From CAILLO01 sp964579735 (GTDB lineage Bacteria > Bacillota > Clostridia > Saccharofermentanales > UBA5734): DNA of 12,838 bases. The translations under genes and the position numbers were made by a program. The stretch is taken from positions 1 through 12,838 of the forward strand of contig CAZOHH010000069.1 in assembly GCA_964579735.1 (NCBI GenBank), written 5' to 3'. Shown piece by piece: positions 7,233 to 12,838 of the stretch (its first letter is position 1; each line of letters begins with the position of its first letter). The notes beneath the pieces were generated by a model that was not told the origin of the DNA, did not search any database, and saw only the letters and a list, made by a program, of their open reading frames with translations.

Positions 7233-7249
7233 CGGCCCCGACAGGGCCG
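7233..7249 (+). other. Small GC hairpin in the tmk leader
   Basis: CGGCCC (7233-7238) pairs with GGGCCG (7244-7249) around a CGACA loop. It would form close to the 5' end of a transcript begun at the 7215-7220 element. No T-tract follows, so it is not a terminator. It may stabilise the message or be incidental. Confidence 0.3.
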
Positions 7250-7301
7250 CGAGACGCGCTCGGCGCGGACCGGACTTGGAAAGGTGCAGGGGACGAACAG
7301 C

Positions 7302-7928
7302 ATGGCCGGACGATTCATCACCTTCGAAGGCATCGACGGATGCGGAAAGTCCACTCACGCGCGATCGCTCGTCGAACGCCTGAATGCGAGCGGAACTCCG
7401 GCGGTACTGCTGCGAGAACCGGGTGGAACCGAAATCGGGGAACGAATCCGGCGGATCCTTCTCGACAAGGCGCATACGCAGATGTTCATGGAGGCCGAAC
7501 TGCTTCTCTTCACGGCGGCGCGGGCGCAGATCGTCCGCGAAGTGGTGAAGCCCGCGCTGGAGCGAGGGAACGTGGTCGTCCTCGATCGCTTCACGGATTC
7601 CTCGGAAGCCTACCAGGGGTACGGACGGGGACTCGACTTGGAGGAGATCCGCCAGGTCAACGGGTTCGCGACGGGCGGACTGATTCCAGACCTCACGATC
7701 CTGCTCGACCTGGACGAAATCGAAGCGGCCCGACGCATGGGCATCCGCCCGGAAGAGGCGGACAGATTGGATGACGAAGGCGCAACCTTCATGGGAAGGG
7801 TGCGCGAAGGATATCGGAAGCTGGCGCAGAGAAGTCCGGAGCGTTTCCGGATCCTCGACGCGTCCGGAGACGTCGGAGAGGTCGATGACCGCATCGACGC
7901 CATACTGAAGGAGGTAACTTCAACATGA
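7302..7928 (+). CDS. tmk: Thymidylate kinase
   Basis: Tmk phosphorylates dTMP to dTDP using ATP. The 208-residue protein carries the P-loop GIDGCGKST (10-18), the LREPGGTEIGERIR segment (38-50), the DRFTDSSEAYQG motif (95-106) that contacts the nucleotide monophosphate, and an Arg-containing lid (RMGIRPEEADRLDDEG, 145-160). The ATG at 7302 is preferred because MAGRFITFEGIDG is the standard family N-terminus and AGGGGA lies eight bases upstream. The frame is open further upstream into the decarboxylase gene, but that part is not conserved-looking. The stop overlaps the darA start as ATGA. Tmk next to the c-di-AMP receptor and holB is a long-conserved Bacillota neighbourhood. Confidence 0.97.
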   Translation: MAGRFITFEGIDGCGKSTHARSLVERLNASGTPAVLLREPGGTEIGERIRRILLDKAHTQMFMEAELLLFTAARAQIVREVVKPALERGNVVVLDRFTDSSEAYQGYGRGLDLEEIRQVNGFATGGLIPDLTILLDLDEIEAARRMGIRPEEADRLDDEGATFMGRVREGYRKLAQRSPERFRILDASGDVGEVDDRIDAILKEVTST

Positions 7929-8254
7929 AGCTGATTTTCGCCATCGTTCACGACGAGGATAGCCCACGACTCATGGCCGAACTGAACCGCAGCGGATTCC
8001 GAGTGACCAAACTGAATTCCTCCGGCGGATTCCTCCGCTCGGGCAACACCACCCTGATGGTCGGCGTCGAGAACGACAGCCTGCAGGACGTCCTCGACAT
8101 CGTCCGCAAGTTCTCCAGCAGCCGCAAGGCCGCGATCAATACGAACGTCACGCCCGCCGCCATCGGTGGCGCCTATATCCCGTACCCGGTCGAGGTCATG
8201 GTGGGCGGCGCTACCGTCTTCGTCATCGAAGTGGCCCATTTCGAGAAGATGTAG
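7925..8254 (+). CDS. darA: Cyclic di-AMP receptor of the DarA/PstA (YaaQ) family
   Basis: The 109-residue protein matches the PII-like c-di-AMP receptor along its whole length: MKLIFAIVHDEDS at the start, GFRVTKLNSSGGFLRSGNTT (24-43) forming the nucleotide-binding loop region, and YIPYPVEVMVGGATVFVI towards the end. In Bacillus, Listeria and Staphylococcus the homologue is a trimer that binds c-di-AMP; its downstream partner is not firmly known. The start overlaps the tmk stop and is served by an almost ideal AAGGAGGT (7908-7915), suggesting strong translation. No diadenylate cyclase or phosphodiesterase is in the window, so the signal itself would be made elsewhere. YaaR, which follows YaaQ in Bacillus, is absent here. 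Confidence 0.95.
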   Translation: MKLIFAIVHDEDSPRLMAELNRSGFRVTKLNSSGGFLRSGNTTLMVGVENDSLQDVLDIVRKFSSSRKAAINTNVTPAAIGGAYIPYPVEVMVGGATVFVIEVAHFEKM

Positions 8255-8275
8255 AGGAGGCCGCTGGCCGCATCG

Positions 8276-9289
8276 ATGACTTTCGACGCCCTGGTCGGAC
8301 AGAATGAAGCCAAGACGCGTCTCGTTCGCACGCTCACGGACGGGCGATCGCATGCGTTCCTGATCACCGGACCCGATGGCAGCGGCAAGAGCACGCTCGC
8401 CCTCGCGTTCGCGAAGATGGCGGTCTGCGACGCCCCCGTTTCGTCCGGCGCCTGCGGTCGCTGCAATCCTTGCGTCCTTTTCGAAGCCGGCACGAACCCC
8501 GATTTCCGACGGCTCGAACTGACGAAGAAGGACAAGGAGAAGGTGCTCAAGGTCGATCGTGTCCGCCGCGAATTGACCGCCGACGTGGACATGAAACCGC
8601 AGTTCTCCCGCCGTAAAGTCTACCTGGTCGAAGCCGACGGTCTGAACGAGCAGGGGCAGAACGCACTTCTCAAGACCCTCGAGGAACCTCCGCCGGCCGT
8701 GGTCCTCGTCCTGGTCGCGCGAAACGCCTCCTCGCTCCTGCCCACGGTCCTCTCCCGCGTCTGCCATGTCCGCCTGCACCCCAGCACGGATGCCGAGATG
8801 CACCGGATCCTTTCGGCAGGCGGCGTCAAGGGTGACGCGCATATCGCTTTCCTCTCCCGCTATGCCCAGGGCGTCCCCGGCGTCGCCTTGTCGCTTGCTG
8901 CTTCGGAGGAGTTCGTCATCCTCCGCGACGGCGTATTCGAACTCCTTGCAAGCCTTGGCAAGTCCACCCGGAGCGCACTGCTCGTCGATGGGTATGCCTT
9001 CATCAACGAGCACCGCAAGGAGTCGGACGACGTGCTCGAACTGACCTCCTCCGCGGTGCGGGACATCCTCGTCCTATCCACCACCAAGGACCCTTCTCTG
9101 TTGATACACGCGGACAAAAAGGATATGATGGAACGAATCCGGCCGAAGGGCGATCAAGCAGCCCAACGGTGTCAGGCTGCCGTTGCCGCCATCGAGTCCG
9201 CCCGGCGCGGACTTGTCGCCAACACGAATTTCGAAACCACGATCTGCCAGCTGCTGCTGCAGCTGCGGAAGGAGTTCTCCCATGCCTAG
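8276..9289 (+). CDS. holB: DNA polymerase III delta' subunit (clamp loader)
   Basis: The 337-residue protein is a clamp-loader AAA+ subunit, acting with DnaX and delta to load the beta sliding clamp. It shows an intact Walker A (GPDGSGKST, 32-40), a four-cysteine zinc module (C51, C60, C63, C66, in CGRCNPC) and NEQGQNALLKTLEEPP (about 123-138), the signature of DnaX/HolB proteins. The usual SRC motif reads SRVC in TVLSRVCHVRL. DnaX would be longer with a tau/gamma tail, and position after yaaQ supports HolB. AGAGGAGG (8253-8260) is 15 bases before the ATG at 8276, longer than ideal; a CTG at 8264 is closer but an unlikely start. It overlaps yaaT by 8 bases. Confidence 0.92.
   Translation: MTFDALVGQNEAKTRLVRTLTDGRSHAFLITGPDGSGKSTLALAFAKMAVCDAPVSSGACGRCNPCVLFEAGTNPDFRRLELTKKDKEKVLKVDRVRRELTADVDMKPQFSRRKVYLVEADGLNEQGQNALLKTLEEPPPAVVLVLVARNASSLLPTVLSRVCHVRLHPSTDAEMHRILSAGGVKGDAHIAFLSRYAQGVPGVALSLAASEEFVILRDGVFELLASLGKSTRSALLVDGYAFINEHRKESDDVLELTSSAVRDILVLSTTKDPSLLIHADKKDMMERIRPKGDQAAQRCQAAVAAIESARRGLVANTNFETTICQLLLQLRKEFSHA
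9101..9129 (+). promoter_or_regulatory. Candidate internal promoter within holB, ahead of yaaT
   Basis: TTGATA (9101-9106) and TATGAT (9124-9129) each match consensus at five of six positions and are separated by exactly 17 bases. The A/T-rich stretch ACAAAAAGGATATGATGG stands out from the surrounding GC-rich coding sequence. It would begin a transcript about 145 bases upstream of the yaaT start. It could equally be a chance match in codons for Lys and Met. Confidence 0.35.
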
Positions 9290-10289
9290 AGTCGTCGGCG
9301 TCCGGTTCCGCAATTCGGGACGCTCCTACCATTTCGACCCGACCGGCTTCGACCTGCGGGTCGGGGACAAGGTCGTCGTGGATACCGCGCGCGGGACCGA
9401 ACTCGGCCACGTCGCGGTCGCTCCCATGGAGGTCCCGCTCGAGCGCGTCCCCACTCCTCTCAAGACCGTCACGCGCCGCGCGACGACCGAAGACCTGCTC
9501 CGCGTCGAGGAGAACACGCGCCACGAGAAGAGCGCCTTCGTCCTCTGCCGGGAAAAAGTCCGTTCCCGAGGTCTCGACATGAACATCGTCGATGCGGAGA
9601 GTTCCTTCGACGGCACGCGCCTGACCTTCTACTTCACCGCCGAAGGACGAATAGACTTCCGGGAACTGGTCAAGGACCTCGCCTCCGTCTACCGCATGCG
9701 CATCGAGCTCCGCCAGATCGGCGTCCGCGACGAAGCGCGCATGGTAGGCGGCCTCGGAATCTGCGGGCGGGAGCTTTGCTGCAGCTCCTTCCTCCGCGAA
9801 TTCGCACCCGTCTCGATCAAGATGGCCAAGGAACAGAACCTCTCCATGAACCCGGCCAAGATCTCCGGTGCCTGCGGACGTCTTCTCTGCTGCCTCAAAT
9901 ACGAACAGGAAGCCTATGAGGACGCGAATTCCCGGATGCCTCGCCAGGGCGCGATCGTGATGACCAAGGATGGACAGGGCATCGTCGCCGACATCTCCGT
10001 GCTCAAGGAGAAGTTGATGGTTCGTCTGGACCACCCGGGAGAAAACGAGATCGAGACCTACACCAACGACGAAGTCGAGATCCTGCGGCCCTCCTCGCGT
10101 TGCCCTCGATCCGTCGTCGCCCGTGCCGTCGCAAACGGCTACATCGCTCCCCCTCCGCCTCCCCCCCAGATTCCGAAGGCACCCGGCCAAGGCGGCCGCA
10201 ACCGGGGTCGCGGACGCAAGGACGGCGCCCCCCGCGGCGGCGCGCCACGCCAGGACCCGCCGGCCGGAGACCCGCCCGCATCGGAGTGA
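9282..10289 (+). CDS. ricT: PSP1-domain protein, YaaT/RicT homologue
   Basis: The 335-residue protein has the YaaT hallmark block GVRDEARMVGGLGICGRELCCSSFL (about 147-171) followed by SIKMAKEQNLSMNPAKISGACGRLLCCLKYE (178-208), giving cysteines at 161, 166, 167, 198, 203 and 204. In B. subtilis RicT works with RicA (YmcA) and RicF (YlbF) in a complex carrying [4Fe-4S] clusters that promotes RNase Y-dependent mRNA maturation and phosphorelay/biofilm control. The partners are not in the window. After about residue 270 it has a run of seven prolines (290-296) and an RG-rich tail (GGRNRGRGR) likely to be disordered and RNA-binding, an addition compared with the Bacillus protein. The ATG at 9282, with GGAAGGAG upstream, overlaps holB; an in-frame ATG further upstream is not needed. 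Confidence 0.93.
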   Translation: MPRVVGVRFRNSGRSYHFDPTGFDLRVGDKVVVDTARGTELGHVAVAPMEVPLERVPTPLKTVTRRATTEDLLRVEENTRHEKSAFVLCREKVRSRGLDMNIVDAESSFDGTRLTFYFTAEGRIDFRELVKDLASVYRMRIELRQIGVRDEARMVGGLGICGRELCCSSFLREFAPVSIKMAKEQNLSMNPAKISGACGRLLCCLKYEQEAYEDANSRMPRQGAIVMTKDGQGIVADISVLKEKLMVRLDHPGENEIETYTNDEVEILRPSSRCPRSVVARAVANGYIAPPPPPPQIPKAPGQGGRNRGRGRKDGAPRGGAPRQDPPAGDPPASE

Positions 10290-10322
10290 AGGCGGTTTTC
10301 CTTGCGCTTTTTCCCGTTCGAA

Positions 10323-10335
10323 GGGGTTGAACCCC
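10323..10335. repeat. Inverted repeat over the ferredoxin -35 element
   Basis: GGGGTT (10323-10328) and AACCCC (10330-10335) form a perfect palindrome around a single central G. It covers the proposed -35 TTGAAC (10327-10332). A DNA-binding dimer at this site would block RNA polymerase, so it is a possible operator. It is short and may be fortuitous. Confidence 0.35.
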
Positions 10336-10355
10336 CTGCGACCCGATGTTACAAT
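10327..10355 (+). promoter_or_regulatory. Promoter of the ferredoxin gene
   Basis: TTGAAC (10327-10332) starts with the conserved TTGA of the -35 box. TACAAT (10350-10355) matches the -10 at five of six positions. The spacer is exactly 17 bases, and TG at 10347-10348 adds the extended -10 element. It lies in a true intergenic gap of 91 bases after yaaT. The message would begin near 10362, just ahead of the GGAGG ribosome site at 10367-10371. Confidence 0.7.
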
Positions 10356-10380
10356 AGCCACCGAACGGAGGTGTACCACC

Positions 10381-10551
10381 ATGGCCTATAGAATCGACGA
10401 TTCCTGCATCGCATGCGGCGCCTGTGAAGGCGAGTGCCCGACTTCCTGCATCAGCATGGGAGACGGCATCTACGTGATCGACGAGTCCCAGTGCATCGAC
10501 TGCGGCGCCTGCGCGGCAGTGTGCCCGACGGATTCCCCGAAGCCGCTCTAA
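10381..10551 (+). CDS. 2[4Fe-4S] ferredoxin, clostridial type
   Basis: This 56-residue protein has two canonical cluster motifs: C9-x2-C12-x2-C15-x3-C19-P and C38-x2-C41-x2-C44-x3-C48-P. In such ferredoxins the last cysteine of one motif completes the other cluster. An extra cysteine at 23 (CPTSC) replaces the usual small residue. It is a soluble low-potential one-electron carrier typical of anaerobes, used by pyruvate:ferredoxin oxidoreductase, hydrogenases and radical-SAM enzymes; the partner here is not shown by sequence. GGAGG lies nine bases before the ATG. The gene has its own promoter and a terminator-like hairpin, so it appears to be a highly expressed single-gene unit set into the yaaT-yabB interval. 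Confidence 0.95.
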   Translation: MAYRIDDSCIACGACEGECPTSCISMGDGIYVIDESQCIDCGACAAVCPTDSPKPL

Positions 10552-10575
10552 TCGCGTCTTTCGGAACCGCAACGG

Positions 10576-10608
10576 AGGGGACGGCAGCCGCGACGGCCGC
10601 CGTCCCCT
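10576..10608 (+). terminator. Probable terminator after the ferredoxin gene
   Basis: AGGGGACGGC (10576-10585) pairs perfectly with GCCGTCCCCT (10599-10608), a 10-bp stem, with a further 3-bp inner stem in the intervening 13 bases. It is followed by TGTCC, so the U-tract is poor. The position 24 bases after the stop fits termination of the short ferredoxin transcript, possibly with partial read-through into the next gene, which has no obvious promoter. Confidence 0.65.
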
Positions 10609-10654
10609 TGTCCGTATCCCGATGGACCACCGCCACCGGACGCACCGGATAGGG

Positions 10655-10669
10655 AAGGGGGCCCCCCTT
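10655..10669 (+). other. G5C6 hairpin at the translation start of the methyltransferase
   Basis: AAGGGG (10655-10660) can pair with CCCCTT (10664-10669), directly before the TTG start at 10670, and would bury the purine-rich ribosome site GGGAAGGGG. It is followed by only one or two T, so it is less likely a terminator. It could lower translation of the methyltransferase. This is read from base pairing only. Confidence 0.3.
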
Positions 10670-11545
10670 TTGATTCCCTTCTACGATGACGAAACGGTCG
10701 AGGACCTTCGAACCGGAGGGCTGCGGCTGCTCCAGAAGAGGGATGGGTTCCGCTTCGGCGAGGACTCCGTGTTTCTCGCCGCCTTTGCGGCCTCCTACTA
10801 CCTTCGCTCCGCGAAACGCCCCCTTCGCGCCGCCGACCTCGGCTGCGGGTGTGGCTCCGTTTCCATCCTTCTCTCGCGTCGTCTTCCCTACGTAGACATC
10901 ACCGGCATCGAACTCATCGCCCGCACCGCAGATGCCGCCTCCCGCAACTCCGTGCTGAATGGGTTGTCCGACCGCCTTCGATTCGTCCAGGGAGATCTCC
11001 GCGACCTTCGAAAGGACCTTCCGACGCGGTCCCACTCCCTTTTCCCCAGTCGCTCCTTCGACCTCGTCGTCTCGAATCCCCCCTACCGGATCCCGACCAC
11101 TCCCGTCGCGCCGAATGCCGTCTTGTCCTCCGAGATGGTCATCGCCCGCGAGGAGATCACCTGCACGCTCGACGACCTGCTCTCCGCCGCCGCGTACCTG
11201 CTGCGCGCCCGAGGCCGTCTCGTCCTGGTCCACGGATCCGACCGCCTCCCCGACCTCATGGAATCACTGCGCCGCAACCACCTCGAGCCCGAAACCCTGC
11301 AACTGGTCCTGCCCGCGGTGGACCGCGCCCCTTCCTGCCTGCTCGTCTCCGCGACCGCCAACGGACGCCCGGGAGGCTTCCGCATCCTCCCTCCGCTGGT
11401 CGTACGGGATGCCGAAGGCATCTACACCCCCGAAGCCGACGCGATATACGGCCGCGAACCACCCCTCGCCGAGGCCGCTCTCCTTGCCAGTCTCGTCCCC
11501 TCGGGGCCGGACCCCCTCGCCCGACTCCTCACGGAAGGAGGCTGA
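10670..11545 (+). CDS. TrmN6/YabB-type SAM-dependent N6-adenine methyltransferase
   Basis: A Rossmann-fold methyltransferase of the family that modifies A37 of tRNA-Val in E. coli (TrmN6) and includes Bacillus YabB. From a TTG start it has 291 residues: ETVEDLRTGGLRLLQKRDGF at the N-terminus, motif I DLGCGCG (56-62), the acidic GIELI (79-83) that binds SAM ribose, and the catalytic NPPY (136-139), as in DNA/RNA adenine N6-methyltransferases. I chose TTG at 10670 because the family begins just before the DDETVEDL segment and GGGAAGGGG precedes it. An in-frame ATG at 10622 would add 16 basic residues but has no ribosome site. The neighbourhood (yaaT before, rsmI after) matches yabB. The exact RNA target is inferred. 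Confidence 0.85.
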   Translation: MIPFYDDETVEDLRTGGLRLLQKRDGFRFGEDSVFLAAFAASYYLRSAKRPLRAADLGCGCGSVSILLSRRLPYVDITGIELIARTADAASRNSVLNGLSDRLRFVQGDLRDLRKDLPTRSHSLFPSRSFDLVVSNPPYRIPTTPVAPNAVLSSEMVIAREEITCTLDDLLSAAAYLLRARGRLVLVHGSDRLPDLMESLRRNHLEPETLQLVLPAVDRAPSCLLVSATANGRPGGFRILPPLVVRDAEGIYTPEADAIYGREPPLAEAALLASLVPSGPDPLARLLTEGG

Positions 11546-11548
11546 ACC

Positions 11549-12487
11549 ATGCCGAGTGGAACCCTCTACCTGGTCGGGACGCCGATCGGGAACCTCAAGG
11601 ACTTCTCCCCACGAGGCCGCGAGGTGCTCGCCGCCGTCGGCCTCATCGCGGCCGAGGACACCCGCCATACCCGCCGCCTGCTCTCCGCATTCGACCTGCA
11701 CGTGCCTCTCGAGAGCTATCACGAGCACAATCTCCGCACGAAGGGCCCCCAGCTCGTCCTGCGCCTCCTCGCCGGCACCGACATCGCGCTCGTCTCCGAC
11801 GCCGGAATGCCCTGCGTTTCCGACCCCGGCTCGGATCTCGTCGCCCTCTGCGTCGAAGCCGGCGTCCCTGTCGTCGTCGTGCCCGGTCCTGCGGCCTTCG
11901 TCGCCGGGCTCGCCGGGTCCGCCCTCGATACCGCGCGATTCGTCTTCGAGGGGTTCCTTCCCGCCGCGGGCCGCACCCGGCGCCAGGCACTCGCCGCCAT
12001 CGCCTCGGAGCCCCGCACCATCGTGCTCTACGAGTCCCCCCACCACCTCCGGAAGACCCTCTCCGACCTCGTCGCGGCCAAACTCGGTCCTCGGCGGATC
12101 AGTCTCTGCCGTGAACTCACGAAGATCCATGAGGAATTCCTGCGCACGACAGTCCAGGAAGCTTCGGCCATCTACATCGAACGCGAGCCCCGCGGGGAGT
12201 TCTGTCTGGTCCTCGAAGGCGCCGACGCTTTCCACGCCCGCATGGCCGCGATCGCCGCCTCCGCCGAGCCCGGGTCCGACGCGGCCGCAGTGGCCTCCGC
12301 CGCCGCGGACGCCGCCGCCGCGAGCACCGCGGATGCCCTCTCCACCCGTATCGCCCGGCTGCTTGCCGAAGGATTCTCCGTCAAGGATGCCGCGGCCGTC
12401 GCGGCCTCCGAATTCGGCCTTCCGAAAAGGGAGGCGTACACCGTCGCGCTCGCCCTGCGTGCGGGAGACCCGGCCCGTCTGGTATAA
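11549..12487 (+). CDS. rsmI: 16S rRNA (cytidine1402-2'-O)-methyltransferase
   Basis: RsmI methylates the ribose of C1402 in the decoding centre of 16S rRNA. The 312-residue protein shows LYLVGTPIGNLKD (6-18), AAEDTRHTRRLL (34-45), the SAM-binding SDAGMPCVSDPGSDL (83-97; most members have Thr where Met 87 stands), VPGPAAFVAGLAGS and FVFEGFLP (131-138), then YESPHHLRKTL. An Ala-rich, low-complexity linker spans about 229-262, before a C-terminal unit (LLAEGFSVKDAAAVAASEFGLPKREAY) that resembles the small C-terminal domain of RsmI. AAGGAGG (11535-11541) serves the ATG, three bases after the previous stop. The TAA stop lies inside a -10 element. Confidence 0.95.
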   Translation: MPSGTLYLVGTPIGNLKDFSPRGREVLAAVGLIAAEDTRHTRRLLSAFDLHVPLESYHEHNLRTKGPQLVLRLLAGTDIALVSDAGMPCVSDPGSDLVALCVEAGVPVVVVPGPAAFVAGLAGSALDTARFVFEGFLPAAGRTRRQALAAIASEPRTIVLYESPHHLRKTLSDLVAAKLGPRRISLCRELTKIHEEFLRTTVQEASAIYIEREPRGEFCLVLEGADAFHARMAAIAASAEPGSDAAAVASAAADAAAASTADALSTRIARLLAEGFSVKDAAAVAASEFGLPKREAYTVALALRAGDPARLV

Positions 12488-12488
12488 T
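12480..12488 (+). promoter_or_regulatory. Extended -10 promoter element for metG, overlapping the rsmI stop
   Basis: TGGTATAAT repeats exactly the 9-base element found at 7212-7220. TATAAT is at 12483-12488 and the rsmI stop TAA is 12485-12487. No convincing -35 lies about 17 bases upstream. A transcript from here would have a leader of roughly 40 bases before metG. Confidence 0.6.
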
Positions 12489-12532
12489 CGACAATCAACC
12501 GAAGACCGCAAATGCACCCGGAGGTTCCTACG

Positions 12533-12838
12533 ATGGACAAGACGTTCATGGTCACCACGCCGATCTACTATCCGAGCGGAAAGCTCCACATCGGCCATGC
12601 GTACACCACGGTCGCGGCAGACGCGATCGCCCGCTTCAAGCGCATGAACGGTTTCGACACCATGTTCCTCACCGGCACCGACGAGCACGGTCAGAAGATC
12701 CAGCGAAAGGCGGACGCGGCTGGCGTCCCCCCGAAGATCTACGTCGACGGAATCGTCGCGGGCATCAAGGACCTATGGAAGCTGCTCGACATCCAGTACG
12801 ACCGCTTCATCCGGACGACCGACGAGAAGCACGTCCTG
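12533..12838 (+). CDS. metG: Methionyl-tRNA synthetase, 5' part (runs off the window)
   Basis: The 102 codons present encode the start of a class I aminoacyl-tRNA synthetase that charges tRNA-Met. VTTPIYYPSGKLHIGHAY carries the HIGH ATP-binding motif at residues 19-22, and FLTGTDEHGQKIQRKA (45-60) is diagnostic for MetG. The segment IYVDGIVAGIKDLWKLLDIQYDRFIRTTDEKH also matches. The sequence resembles the Bacillus MetS type. GGAGG (12520-12524) is eight bases before the ATG at 12533. The KMSKS motif and anticodon-binding domain lie beyond base 12838. In Bacillus the gene follows yabC (rsmI) with abrB between; no abrB is seen here. Confidence 0.97.
   Translation, partial: MDKTFMVTTPIYYPSGKLHIGHAYTTVAADAIARFKRMNGFDTMFLTGTDEHGQKIQRKADAAGVPPKIYVDGIVAGIKDLWKLLDIQYDRFIRTTDEKHVL

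Noticed and set aside
10289..10322. Terminator directly after yaaT
   Set aside because: The AAGG/CCTT pairing around GCGGTTTT... is only four base pairs and no stable stem precedes the short T run.
10959..12647. A 562-codon plus-strand frame across the methyltransferase, rsmI and metG
   Set aside because: It is Ser/Pro/Arg-rich out-of-frame translation of three genes whose own frames show full family motifs.

Overview
The window is GC-rich, tightly packed DNA with every recognisable gene on the + strand. Third codon positions are strongly G/C. Neighbouring genes mostly overlap by 4-8 bases or are separated by 1-3 bases. The gene content is chromosomal housekeeping. No insertion sequence, integrase, CRISPR array, tRNA or rRNA was recognised. 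The right half keeps the order of the Bacillus subtilis yaaO-tmk-yaaQ-holB-yaaT-yabB-yabC(rsmI)-metS region, but without yaaR and yabA and with a ferredoxin added. A c-di-AMP receptor of the DarA type, a RicT/YaaT protein and a clostridial-type 2[4Fe-4S] ferredoxin point to a GC-rich, probably anaerobic bacterium with Bacillota-like organisation. A GC-rich Clostridia-type lineage or a member of Synergistota would fit. This placement is an inference and has not been tested phylogenetically.

Region 1 (1-290) holds the last codons of an upstream gene, a long perfect hairpin that probably ends its transcript, and a candidate promoter. Region 2 (291-4895) is a folate-biosynthesis operon: an AraC-family regulator, folE (GTP cyclohydrolase I), folP (dihydropteroate synthase with an N-terminal extension), folB (dihydroneopterin aldolase), and a single long reading frame that joins FolK (HPPK) to a biotin-protein ligase. 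FolE starts the pterin branch, FolB makes hydroxymethyl-dihydropterin, FolK pyrophosphorylates it and FolP joins it to p-aminobenzoate.

Region 3 (4892-7219) continues without a break into a disordered Pro/Gln/Arg/Gly-rich protein of unknown function and a PLP-dependent Orn/Lys/Arg decarboxylase-family protein. Region 4 (7212-10289) begins with an extended -10 promoter overlapping the decarboxylase stop codon and carries tmk, darA, holB and yaaT (ricT): nucleotide supply, nucleotide second-messenger sensing, the replication clamp loader and an Fe-S regulatory protein. Region 5 (10327-10608) is a self-contained ferredoxin unit with its own good promoter and terminator-like hairpin. Region 6 (10670-12838) has a TrmN6-type methyltransferase, rsmI, a second extended -10 promoter on a stop codon, and the 5' part of metG, which runs off the window.

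The strongest candidates for something undescribed are the HPPK-biotin ligase fusion, the disordered protein coupled to it, an AraC regulator overlapping folE, and the placement of TATAAT elements exactly on TAA stop codons.
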